Below are positions 11,001 to 22,503 of a stretch of DNA of 64,000 bases, piece by piece. A program made the position numbers and the translations under genes. The notes below the pieces were generated by a model, which was given only the letters and a program-made list of their open reading frames with translations, made no database searches and was not told the DNA's origin. How positions within the stretch are numbered: the stretch's first letter is position 1; each line of letters opens with the position of its first letter. Source of the stretch: Eopsaltria australis (lineage: Eukaryota; Chordata; Aves; Passeriformes; Petroicidae); NCBI GenBank assembly GCA_034509425.1, contig JAVTVJ010000011.1, forward strand, positions 8,694,001 to 8,758,000, read 5' to 3'.

Positions 11001-13696
11001 TTACAAGATATGAAATAGTCACAATCTGGGAATTTAAATGCCCCAGGTACATGACTCCTCTGTTGCTAATTTAGCACAACCTTTTCTACAGGATATTACA
11101 GGCAAAGGATAGCTTTTCCTCTCAGTGCAGAATGAGTACACCTTTGTATTCTCATAACAGGGATGGAACATGTTAAGCACCAACAGAAACTCTGCTTTTT
11201 CATGACGTAAGAAAGAACTTATTTTGAGCCTTAAATGTGGTGGCTATACCTTTGAAACTCTCCACAGGGAGGTAGCTACCATATAATATAAGTGAACAGT
11301 AGGTATACTACTGCTCAGGATGTTTCAACGTCATTGCTAGAAGTGATAATGATATATGATGATGTATCTGGGCTGACAGCTGAAGAAGAGAGACAAAGAC
11401 TTGTCTGTGCAATTTCTGTGCATGCACAACCCATGGCACTATATTATACATCAAATGCTTTGGCCTGAGCTGAATTAAGAATGATATAGAGCTAGCATTT
11501 ATGGTACCTGACAGTTCAGTAAATCTGTATTTTGTCCTTTAAAAAAACTGAGAGCAGTTCCTAAGATCTTGCACCAGAATTTAGGAAAAAAGTTTATTCA
11601 CTAGGAGCTAACATTAACCCTTACAAAGGACAATAAGTAATTTTAGAGTATACTTGATGTTTTCAAGGAAAACTGAACCAGAAACTTTAACCAACAGGGC
11701 ACCAAACCTTCCAACACTTGTACAAATAATTAACTGTTTGGAAAAGTCTCATTGCTTTGCCCTGGCAGAGCTGTTCCAAGTATTTCTGCCTAATGCTGAA
11801 TGTAACAGGGGAGTGAAGATGCAGTTCTTATGTTAAAGGGAAGGAAAGAAAATATGGATTAACAATCATATCCTATATGTCAATACCTAAATTTCTGTAA
11901 GTGTATTCTAAGTGGCTCACATATTTTTGTATATTTAAATTTAAATAGATTTTACCTTGATAGGGAAGGTGACGGCAGGAGATCCAAAAACAATTTAAAT
12001 CAGATGAAGATAGACATTAGATAAGATTTGTAAAATCTATTTTAAGCTCATGTATGCATCCCTCAATATATTTGAATTTGAAATAAAAATACTCCAGTGA
12101 TGCAACTAGTTTACATGATTATCTAAATCTTGTGCAAAATACACAGGTCTACTTGAGGGCAAGAAATAAGCTGGAAAATGTCAAGAACGTAGCCTCTGTC
12201 AGATAATTGTAGGTCTGCTGCTTAATCAGCAGAATACAAACTTCAGGGCAAATCATGTGCCTTCAAATTTAAAATGCTGTTTAGGTTTTTGATGTTATCA
12301 CAGGAGTAAACTGAATGCTTTTATTTTATTGGCAAATAAAATACAGCTTCCATTAATAACAACAAAAATACTAACCTTGTATTTGAAATATGAAATAAAA
12401 ATATGCAAGCACAAGGCATTTTTCCCCATGAAAAGACACACTGTGTTCCAGTACCTAAAATGGCCTTTTTTCTAATACTCTCATGAAGACTGGTTCTACA
12501 GAGGTAAGTACTACGAGTGCTGAGACACCAAAAAAAATCCCATTTTACAAAATATAATAAAGAAATTTAATTTTGAGAATCTATTTTTTTTCAATCAAAA
12601 CCGCCTCTAAATTAAAAGCCCCTTTCCTGTTCCCACAAATATTCATAGTTTCATATATTTGACTGAAAGTTTTATGTGAATTGATTTTTAATATGGGAAA
12701 TTCAGAGATACAAGAATTGTACAAACACAGGACTAACACAGAGCTACCAATAGGATCTTCATTATGAATTACAAGAATATTTTTTAGTAGAGGAGGTGAC
12801 AAAGTGATTGATTTGACATGCATCTATAAAAAGATACAGGGAAATGTCCACACTTAATGTCATGTTCCAGAGAAACTGAATACTTGATAGCATGGCTCTC
12901 TTTACAGTAAGCTTGAGCAGTGCTTTTCTAATCAAGACAAGAAATCACATATTTTAAAGGAAGAAGAATAAAAAACCTCACAAATCTCACTGTTTCTTGG
13001 GTGGATTTTCCTAAACTTCCATAACTTTAAGTATGACTATTCCTCGGTATTTTTAAGCTTTATATTTTATTATCTTTTTTTTCTTGGATTGAGCAATTGG
13101 ATAATCTTAACAACTGAAAGGCATGATCTTAATATAAAAGGTCACATAAGCAGATGAAGTTAAAAAGTGAAACAAGAATCAGTCATTGATATTAAAAAAA
13201 AGTAATTATTACAGCTGTTGCAGGTCTGGAAGTTCTCGCTGCAAGTGCTTAGAGAGGTTCTTAATTTTTTAAATATTTTATTCAGATGATAATGACTTTC
13301 ATATATTCAGGGCAGCCTTACCAACATTTTGGGACATTGATAACCAAATATAATATTGTGAGAAGGAGAATATGCTATTTTACATCAACAGCATCTGCTA
13401 ATGCCATGTTCTCAATGAATAAAATACATCACTGTTTTGCACAATTTTATCATTTTCAGAATGCAGTCAACAATTCCATGATGAAAAAGGTGTATTTCAT
13501 AGGACATTTTACAACCTCCCTGACTATGCCATGCCTGGATAAATCAAAACTTATCACACTCTGGTGTTTGGGTGGGCATTTACTTCTTAAGGGACAAAAA
13601 TAAGCCTTTCAAGCACACTGTGAGGAATGTAAGCCAATACCACACTCTGCCTTAGAGAACTCATTAAATGTCTCAGCCCAAGTCAAGTCTTCTAAT
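8031..13696. other. Unique AT-rich non-coding sequence
   Basis: No gene or large repeat recognised. It holds short poly-T tracts (for example 9470-9480), one strong isolated donor-like site on the plus strand (GAG|GTAAGTA at 12501-12510) with no open exon ahead of it, and only chance-length open frames. Homeodomain-type TAAT motifs are frequent, as in any AT-rich DNA. Confidence 0.6.
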
Positions 13697-14062
13697 AGCT
13701 CAAGTAAAAGTCTTTGACAAGGTCTCCCACAACATCCTTCTCTGTAACTTGGAGAGAGATGGATTCTGTGGGTAGACTGTTAGATGGACACAGAGTTGGT
13801 TGCACAGTCACACCCTTAGGGTAGTGGTCAACAGCCCAGAGTCCCAACCACACCAGCAACAAGTGGAGTCCCTCACGCGTCCCTATTGGGAAGAGTGTTA
13901 CTTAATATCTTCAATAATGACACAGATAAAGGGATCAAAGTGCACCTTCAACAAATTTTCAGATGACAGCAAGATGAGTGGTGTCATTGGGACACCTGGA
14001 GCATGGAATGACATCCAGAGGGACTTGGACAAGCTTGAGAAATAACAAGGTGCTGCACCTAT
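13697..14062 (+). mobile_element. CR1 LINE, internal ORF2 reverse-transcriptase fragment (broken)
   Basis: This is a decayed piece of CR1 ORF2, which encodes the reverse transcriptase that copies CR1 RNA at its target site. Translation gives VFDKVSHNILL (13710-13742), matching the CR1 'FDTVSH.ILL' block. A shifted frame gives a SGVP..SLLG...LNIF-like block (about 13862-13930), matching 'SGVPQGSVLGP.LFNIFINDL'. The first frame resumes with FSDDSKMSG (13956-13982), carrying the two aspartates of the RT catalytic F.DD motif, then IQRDLDKLEK. An in-frame stop (about 13770) and at least two frameshifts make it non-functional. Both the 5' part and the entire 3' end are missing, unlike the other CR1 copies here, so a later deletion or old decay must have removed the tail. 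Confidence 0.85.
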
Positions 14063-16890
14063 GTTTATATTTTAAGTACTGGAAGTGAAGGAGTCCTGAT
14101 TTTAAACTTTACACTAAAGTTCTTAAACTCTGCCATTCAGTGTTTAGGAGGACTGGTTTAAGCTAGAGTTCTTAAAACTAAACACATCATGCAAAATTAG
14201 TTAGTTACAACCAACTCCGATATAAAAAGCAACACACAAGTATTATTTGCAACCTGTTTTAAATTAGCTGAAATTATGATTCTAACTATTATTGGTAGCA
14301 TTAAACTTCCCTGCCTTAAATCCTTTTTTTGTGTGGTCCATCATCAGTACAAAGATCAACAATAATTAAATAATGATCCTAAGATATTGTTATCTGTAAT
14401 CTATATCACCTGTACAGCAATAAGAGCAAGTACTTAAAGAAGAAAGTCAGTTGCCAATCATGGACTGCGAATCTCACAGCCTCTAAAGGGAAGCTCAGAT
14501 TTCCAGCTCCAAATCACAGCCAGTTTCTGATGTAAACAACAGGTCAGGTACATAGAGCACAGTGTTCTTGGAACTGAGCAACAGGAAGATAGATACTTGT
14601 GCCCAAAATATCACCTAACATGCTAACCTGTAGAATCACCATTCAGGCTCAAAAAGAGACAGAAAAAATTATTTTAGAGCAGTATTCATAAGAAAAAATA
14701 GGTAGCTTCTCAAAAGAATGTTAAATTAGGGTGGAGATTTCTTTCTTTTTTTATATGGCTTTAAAAGGAAATAAAGTATCACGGCAAAAACAGAAGTCTG
14801 GCAGAAAGAGAGAACTACGTATTTCAGGAATTGAGGGTTGATTTTATCAGATAAATTTGTCAGTGGTTCATTCCCATGAAAAAGGTTATTTTTCAATAAG
14901 TTAATTACTAATCATTGTAAGGACTGCATTATTATTCCTTACACAGATGATAATGTCAGAGTCCTTTGTGAATTCCTAGTCTCAGGACAACTCCGAATAT
15001 ATACAGTGTACTTTCAAAAAGAACAAAAGACAACATTCATCAGGATCAGAAACAAATATCCAATTTATTTCCTACAGCAAAATGGAACAATATATATTTA
15101 AATATAAGCCTTAATACCTACGTACGAAGGTATTCTTTTTTCCTGAATTTATATAAGCCCTGGTGTCTTTTTCCATACTTCTACAGGCACAGATCTTAAA
15201 GCTTTGTATTATAAAGGTCATTTTGCCATATGAAAAATGGTCGGTTTAGTATTGCGGATTCTCTGTAATTAACACAAAAAAAGAAACCTATCAATCCCAG
15301 AGATGACAATATAATAAACTCTAAATGTTAGAAGCATCTGGATAGTTATAGAGGGAAGTTTTGTGTTGGCATAAGAGCGTCCTGCTTAAGCCAAGGACTT
15401 TTTGAAGAGGCAAATATCAAGTGGAGACCTGATGATAACTGGGAATGTCTTGAGGACACTGCCAAAGTGGTCACATGGTTTAAAAATATAAAGGTAACAC
15501 AGACAGGATAAGCAAGGAAATTGACCTCAGAAGCGTGGAGTTCTCCCCTAAGTATTATAGGTATGATCTGTAAGTCCCTGCCCACATTTCAAACAGTTAT
15601 CAGGGCTTCAGTTTGTCCTGTGAGGACCTATTTAAGTAAGGGGATGGAATCTAAGGCTAAGAAGTAATCATTTGGTTGGACAGAAAGTGGCTGCCAAGAG
15701 ATGAGATGCTGCAGGAAATCATGAGGAATGAACGGCTGTGAGTAAGGAGCAGGCCTGAGGGAGTGGGTTCATGGATCAATCTGCTGTAATATTTCATCTA
15801 CTTTAATCTGTAGCAGCCATTTCCTTATTAAATACATTTATTAAACAGGGCTTTCTGGTTTCAGCATCTCAGAATTTCAGAACTACACAAAAATGTGCCA
15901 AGAACTTGGAGCTTTTGATCTCTATGGGAGTGTGAACTTCACTCATTTCTGCTCCTTCTTACACTTACCCATGGAGGAATACGGTCTGCAACAACACATT
16001 TCTACTCTTTTTCTTCCAAGAAGGTAATAAAATGCAGGACCTAAGCACACATAGACTGTGAAGATTTTCCCACATGTCAGTAAATGCATTTCATCCCTGT
16101 GTGATTCTAAATCTATCCCAAACAGACACCAGCAGAAGATATCAGCCCTTACAAAGACAATCAGTGGCCAAGTCAAGGGACGCCAAAATAGAAATCTTTC
16201 AAAATCAGTAAATTACTATTTGTTAAAATGAAATTATTTCGCAAAAAAAGCCTAAAAATAATCTAGAACATTAGGTGGAAATCCATCTGGCTTCTTATAG
16301 AATTACTTAATTTCTTTCCATGCTTCCATAGTGCCTTAGTGGAAAGCTTGTGAGGAGTCTCCCCAAGGTAACAATTGTTGAGTCTCTCAAAACCAGCTCT
16401 CTCCCAGGCTCACATCTTCACAGGTTAACTGGTTCCTAATTTACTTTAAAACCTTTTGACTCTACAGAGCCACAGAGCATTACCAGTATCCTATTACAGA
16501 CAGAACATAATGCATCTTCATATATAAAATGGTGATATCTATATTGATGCAATGCACACAACTAAGAAACAGACTGTTACCGTAATTGTAGTATGTCTTA
16601 AAATAAACTGAGCTGCATGGATTATAAGCAGGACCAGGCAATCCAAAAGTGGTGTCAGAATCCCAGGGAAGCAGTAGACCATATGGCACTTGAATTTAAA
16701 AATAAGGAAAAACCAGAGATCAAGCAGGTAGAATGTCTAGAAGAAAAACTAATACTGTCATATTACTTCACATACTACATTCACTTTCCTGAAAATACCT
16801 GTATGATTTGTAGAAATCCATGAGGAGAAAACATAATCTACTGCCAGCAACTTCTTCCTGATAAAATTTTGAAGTGCCAGGAATTGAATC

Positions 16891-16921
16891 TTTTTTTTCT
16901 TTTTTTCTTTTTTTTTTTTTT
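16891..16921. repeat. Interrupted poly-T tract
   Basis: Thirty or so pyrimidines, T-runs with two C interruptions. Homopolymer-type microsatellite; no SINE body or target duplication is seen beside it. Confidence 0.9.
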
Positions 16922-18022
16922 AATGAGCAGTGAGAAATTTAACAAGAGATGGGGAAAAAAGTTCACTTCTATCTACACCAAATACTGGTTTATATATGTG
17001 TATAAATTGATATATAGGAACTAATGGATCTGCACTTTGAAAGTACATACTCTTTGGTAATACACAGGCAGTGCCAAAGACAAGCACAACAGAAATCTTG
17101 TAGAAATAATGGAAAGTTTATGACTTCATAAAGACCATTAGAGGCCAGACAGAAACAAGCAAGCAACACAGGCATTCAGCCATTCAATCGTTTTATTGGT
17201 CACAATGAATTGAGGTGAACTCAGAGATCACTATGAGGATGTCCTGTCCAAGGGTTAGCATGCATCTACATTTTCCAATACTCAAGCTCTCCCCTAAATA
17301 TTGATACTAGAATATTTTGAAAATACGCATTTGTTTAGAGTATCCAAAAATCAGATACCCTGGAAAAACTGATGCTGTAAACTTGCTCCTGTGTGACAGT
17401 CAGCTTTGGACATGACCACAGCACACAACGACCAGGACCTCAGTGTGCAGGACAACTCTGTTTACATCCTGTACATGCACTTGCTGCATGCACATTAATG
17501 ACAATGCCAACAGTTTCATGCTTGTAATCTCAGGCAGCTTTGTGGGAGCCAGCCACGGAGCATAAAACCTGGCAACACCTGCAGAGTATTCAGAGGACCC
17601 CTTGATGCTTCTGTGTGATGGATCTGTTACTGTCACCATTCTCCACTGATATGCACTGGGTTTGCATAAACAGATACACTGTGTCTTTTCTTTTCTGGTC
17701 CCAAACTTGGCCCCTTAATTTCTCTATTTACAGGTGTTACAGAGCACCCTTATGACCACAGAAAGTATTCAGAAGTTTGCAAACAGATATTTCTGCTTTC
17801 CTTCCATTGCCACTCACAAATGTCAGGCAGTGAGACCATCTGGTACAAACTCTGGTAACAATGATCAATGGCTTTGATTAACAGTAACTGCAGAGGCTCT
17901 GTGTGAGTTAAAAGAATAACTGAAGTTCTCTTCAAGATCACTGATTTTGAGGATGCTTGAGAAACAATATATCTCAGTAATGTATCCAATTCAAGATGTA
18001 GGCAGAATGGCTGAGTTTTTGG

Positions 18023-18042
18023 TTTTTTTTTTTTTTTTTTTT
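18023..18042. repeat. Poly-T run (20 T)
   Basis: An uninterrupted run of 20 T. On the minus strand it is a poly-A, but the adjoining sequence shows no recognisable processed pseudogene or SINE. Confidence 0.95.
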
Positions 18043-20174
18043 GTGCCATGATCTGAAATACATTTGGGATGATGCTCTAATCAAGGCTCAGAAAATAACT
18101 TAATCAAATGCCTTTGTTAGAAAATAAAACCAACAAAAGATGAGATTGATTAAATTTTAGAAACTCTGTGGAAAATTAAGGCTATTCAAAGTAATTTGAA
18201 CACAGAACTCTTGAGATTGTAAATGTCAACTTAAGAAAAGTTTCTGTTGCTAGGAGACTATAACAACAAGACGTCTATATAGTAAAAGTATCTCTGATAT
18301 ATCACGAAGAAAATGGCTTGATTAAATTAAAAATGAATGCTAATTAATATACCTAACAGCAAATAAAACTAGATTCATTCAAGAGTGGTAACAGAGCCAA
18401 AAACTTGTCCTGATAGCAAGCTAGCTGCAGTCTTAGTTTTCTTCAGAGCAGATTCTCTAGCTGCCATTCATTCCCACCCCCAGTAAGCCTACCACTTGTT
18501 CGTATATATATACATACAAAGGTCATCCTTCTCTTCTGCCAGACAAGAAAGCTCTCACATAATTGTTTTCAGGAGACTAATTATACTTCAAAGTAATACT
18601 TGAAAGAAATTTCAGAGAATGCAAAGAAATTCTTCTCCTTTGTTACAGCTGCAAGATATTTTTGAACATTATCTATCTCAGAACTGTGAGAAGGTGACAG
18701 CTTTTCCTTTAATCTATCAGCCTTATCTTCTGTAGGGCCAAGGATCTTGGGCAGTGAAATTGATAGAAACCAAGTAATTCTCTCCTAGTACAGGTCACAT
18801 TTAAAGCCAAGAAGAAAACTGTAAGAGGATTCAGTTCCTTGACACTGACCTGGAATTCTAAATCTAATTACTACAAACCTATTTTACAGTGTAGGAAGAC
18901 AGGTGCTTAATCAGATAAAAAATCCTTTCCCAAATTTACGAATGTTATTTAAGATGCTAAATTTTAGTGTACAGTTTGAGTAAGAACATACACATCACAA
19001 TTGACTAAAGCCCAGCAGTAACTGAGTTGAGCCATAGGAATGCTAGTAATTTTTATATTTCCCACATCTTACAGACTTCTTCAGATGAGTTACCCAGCTT
19101 TTAAAAGGTCAACATGCAATAATATAATATGACAAATTTGTGCTATCTCATGAAGCAGGTGAAACAGTCACTTTTGCATGTTGAAAAGTCAATTAAGGGA
19201 GACTATTAAAAGCAGGTAAATGTTTATTAAAGACATGAATGAACACAGATACTTAGTAACTGCTTGACTGTTCATAGGCACTTGCCAACCCCATGAACAG
19301 AAGCATTCTCAAGTGATTCCAGCACATTAATCCTTTTTTCAATTATTGTTATTGATTTAAAGGGTACTTCTACAGAGGTTAAAGATTTATACAGCTGTAT
19401 CATGTAAGAGGTGGTGAACCAAGTCAGTCTAATGACAGGGACACCGAAGTGTCTTTTGTGTTAATGGATATCATTCCAGCTCTCTGTCTTGAAAAAAGCA
19501 TAAAATAAAACTCTATATAGTGACATAAAAGATGAACTTGGATAAAAAGGATATCAGTTCTTGTATGAACAGATATATAGAGCACACCAAATGGACCATG
19601 AAATGTACCCATTCAGGTCTAGCCCATGGAAACTCCACGAGAAAATGGGCACATCATATTGCATTACTCTCAGTCAGCACAGGTAAAAGCAGCATAGATT
19701 ATACTTGTCTCCTGCATTCTCTCTTCACAGAAAGAAAACTGATCAATGAACAACTTATCAAGCCTGAACAATATAAATCTGCTCATTTCAACAGAGCTGT
19801 TGAGAGACCCTTGAATAGGACAAATGGCTGAGATAAAGATTCTCTGGCTGGTCACCAAGGACCTCCCATATCAGAAGCAATAATGACTTATCACAGATAA
19901 ACACCTTGCTAAAATGTTTCAAGTAAGCCTGTGAGAGAACTGTCTGCTGATCTGGGAATGCAGCTAGAGCTGTAAAGCAGCTCAACATAATAGTGCTTTG
20001 AATTAAAGTTCTCAAAAGGTCCCATGAAACCAACTATCAAGACCTGTCAGACCTAAATGTAATGGTTTTCTACAAAGTGGAGTTCTCTACAGAACTTCAT
20101 TCATGTGAGAACAGTTACTCTTAAAGAGCAAGTGTACATATCTTAAACCTATGAGACACATATATTCTTTACAT

Positions 20175-20177
<3 letters not shown>

Positions 20178-20207
<30 letters not shown>
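20178..20207. repeat. (TA)n dinucleotide microsatellite
   Basis: About 15 uninterrupted TA units. It is likely polymorphic in length. Confidence 0.95.
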
Positions 20208-20209
<2 letters not shown>

Positions 20210-20912
20210 TCACAATACAATTGTGATTTTTTTAATTTCATGTAAAGGACTCAAGTTCATGAGAGATACATTTCAGTTTTGATTTTGGTGCTGATTAGCA
20301 TTTCATTTTGTTTGAAACACGTATTACTCCTTTGCATTCCCACTTGTGTTTGCACTGTTTCTGTCATGTGGTAAAGTAAATAAGAGAAGAGGCTGATTGC
20401 AAATGTTAGGACTATAAACTATGTCTCTGAGTTATTTATGCTACCCACAGTGCATGTCAGGGCACGAGGAGAATGTGCAACAGCAACTGCTCTAATATGC
20501 AGCACCAGAGGAATGAAAAGAAGACAGGGACAAGTGGCTGGAGAATAAATGCTTGAGGAAGCATCAGGAAATAAGGGTAGAGAAACAGAAAAAGATAAGC
20601 AGAATATATGTAGAAAGAGCAGTCTCCATCTGGAGCTAAAAACAAATCCTGGAAAGCAGAGGCCTGTTCATAAAGGCAATAAACACTCTCTATCCTGCAC
20701 TCTGCTAAGATTAGTCCAGGAGGAGCTCTGAAACAGAAACCTCAGTGCAGATCAGGAGCTGATATTGGGGAGAGCTGAAACTACATAAAAAGAAGTTGTA
20801 TAAAGAACTTTCTTATTTTCAAAGGTCAAGTTAGCATCCTAATGATATAGTGGAATAATTTTGCTTTTTGCAGTATTCTCTTCTAATCACAAAGGGGCAG
20901 AATGCTCTAAAG

Positions 20913-20930
20913 TAAATAAATAAATAAATA
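20913..20930. repeat. (TAAA)n microsatellite, short
   Basis: About 4.5 copies of TAAA. Confidence 0.85.
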
Positions 20931-21237
20931 TTAAACAGCTCTGTTCTCTTCAATACAATACTGTATGACTCAAGAAACACCAGAGATGTAATGCCTTTAA
21001 TTATAGAGGCTTCCACTAAATCTCTCTCACAAGGTCCGGAAAATGTATTCCTCAATGAAATTTTGTATTATACAGCAAGTTCTCTCCATATTTTTGCTAT
21101 TTCCATTACCTCCAAAGGCAATGAATCATATCACAATCATTAGAACTTCAGTTTTCAGATTTTCTTAACCTGGGAAATTTTATGGTTTTGAACAATGGAA
21201 ATATACTGTACTTTTAACTAGCATTCCTTTTCAGCAC

Positions 21238-21253
21238 CCTACCTACCTACCTT
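21238..21253. repeat. (CCTA)n short tandem repeat
   Basis: About four copies of CCTA/ACCT in a row. Confidence 0.8.
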
Positions 21254-22395
21254 TCAGCAACCCACACAGACTCCTCATTAACAAAGCAATTTATCATCTT
21301 CTCATCCTTACAAAACAGTTCCCTAATTGAGTTCTGCAAGTCATGAAAGGCAGCTCTTGCAAGAGTATCCAATAGATGGGTAGAGAGTTCTCAACAGAAG
21401 GAAGTTTGAAATCTAAGTATTGGCACGTTCATGTTGTAGTTGAAAATTACTGTTTACTATTAAGAACTCTTTCCCAAGCTATTTGTCAATTTCTTGATTA
21501 TTCTTTCCCTTAAATGATGTGGTACCATTTGATGAGTAGCTCTCAGTTCATTGTGCAACTGAATACTGCCTTATAGGGAGAAAAAGAATCCTATACACAT
21601 TTCAAAAATCAAGAGTAGGATTCAATAGCATGTGTGCAATCAGAAATTAATGTAAAGTGATGCCAAGCAAATTTAATCTCCTTTAATCATGTGAAGAGAG
21701 ATAGTGAAGCAACAATATTCCATTATCTGTTATATAAAATAAAGGTTTTATCCAGTGGAATGTAGCCTGGAGCCACACTGACAAAATAACAAATAGCTCT
21801 AAAATTGTAGATGCCATCCTTTTGGCACCCAGATACCATATAAAAGCTTAGTCCTCTTCAGTGTGTAATATCTAGGTTGCTAATTCCCCTATGAAAATAT
21901 AAAAGATTTGCTTGCATTTGAATAAGCTAGCTCTATTCAACATTCCTTACTGGTTCTTTTAATCATGAAAATGCCTATTGAACTCAATGGGTATTTGAGT
22001 GAAGAATGCTGATCAGAGTCCTTGGAGACAGTTAAAATGGTCTCTACAAAAAAATAATTACAAGTTATATTCTGCTGAAACACCACACCAAAGATTGTTT
22101 TTCTATTAATAAAAAATGTCTTCTAAAAAAATGTATGCAGCAAGAAACCTTTAAAAGGAAAAAAAGAAAGACCCACATTAGTGCTTGCAGCAACAGAAAT
22201 ACACTTATCATATTTATTATTTTACAAATGGCATTCTCAAGGTCCCTTATTACATTTTTTAAGAGAAATTTTCCAAAATATTTGAAATGTAGAGTGAGGT
22301 GAAGTGAATGAGAATTATGCTGAATACCTTTGGAGTATAAGCACCTCTCTGTCACTGCCCACTACTGCAGGGCATGACTTCGAAACATCAAGCTT

Positions 22396-22503
22396 GGATC
22401 ACTGTAGAAATTTTTCCCTTCTTCCTCTGATTTCCTCACTGTAGGTGATGGATCACTGTAGAAATTTTTCCCTTCTTCCTCTGATTTCCTCACTGTAGGT
22501 GAT
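22396..22503. repeat. Perfect 54-bp tandem duplication
   Basis: A 54-base unit beginning GGATCACTGTAGAAAT and ending CACTGTAGGTGAT occurs twice back to back (22396-22449 and 22450-22503) with no mismatch. One flanking base on each side also extends the identity (T before each copy, G after each). The lack of any difference in otherwise decayed DNA points to a recent event, or to an assembly artefact. Confidence 0.95.

Larger units (their letters stand above)
14063..22395. other. Unique AT-rich non-coding sequence with homopolymer and TA tracts
   Basis: No gene supported. Open frames are short; one on the minus strand at 17400-17639 lies in a slightly GC-richer patch but matches nothing I know. 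Simple repeats within are listed separately. The 15.35-15.9 kb interval is a little richer in G and has TATTTAAG and ATTAAATACATTTATTAAA motifs that might hint at an old LTR, but I cannot support one. Confidence 0.6.

Noticed and set aside
12460..12510. Strong donor GAG|GTAAGTA on the plus strand
   Set aside because: Stops occur in the frames leading into it, and no acceptor gives an open exon of reasonable size.
15590..15860. Possible LTR with TATTTAAG and ATTTATTAAA motifs
   Set aside because: The motifs are common in AT-rich DNA, and I see no terminal repeats, target duplication or family resemblance.
17400..17639. GC-richer minus-strand frame of 79 codons
   Set aside because: The peptide is not recognisable, no splice or promoter context is visible, and it has chance length.
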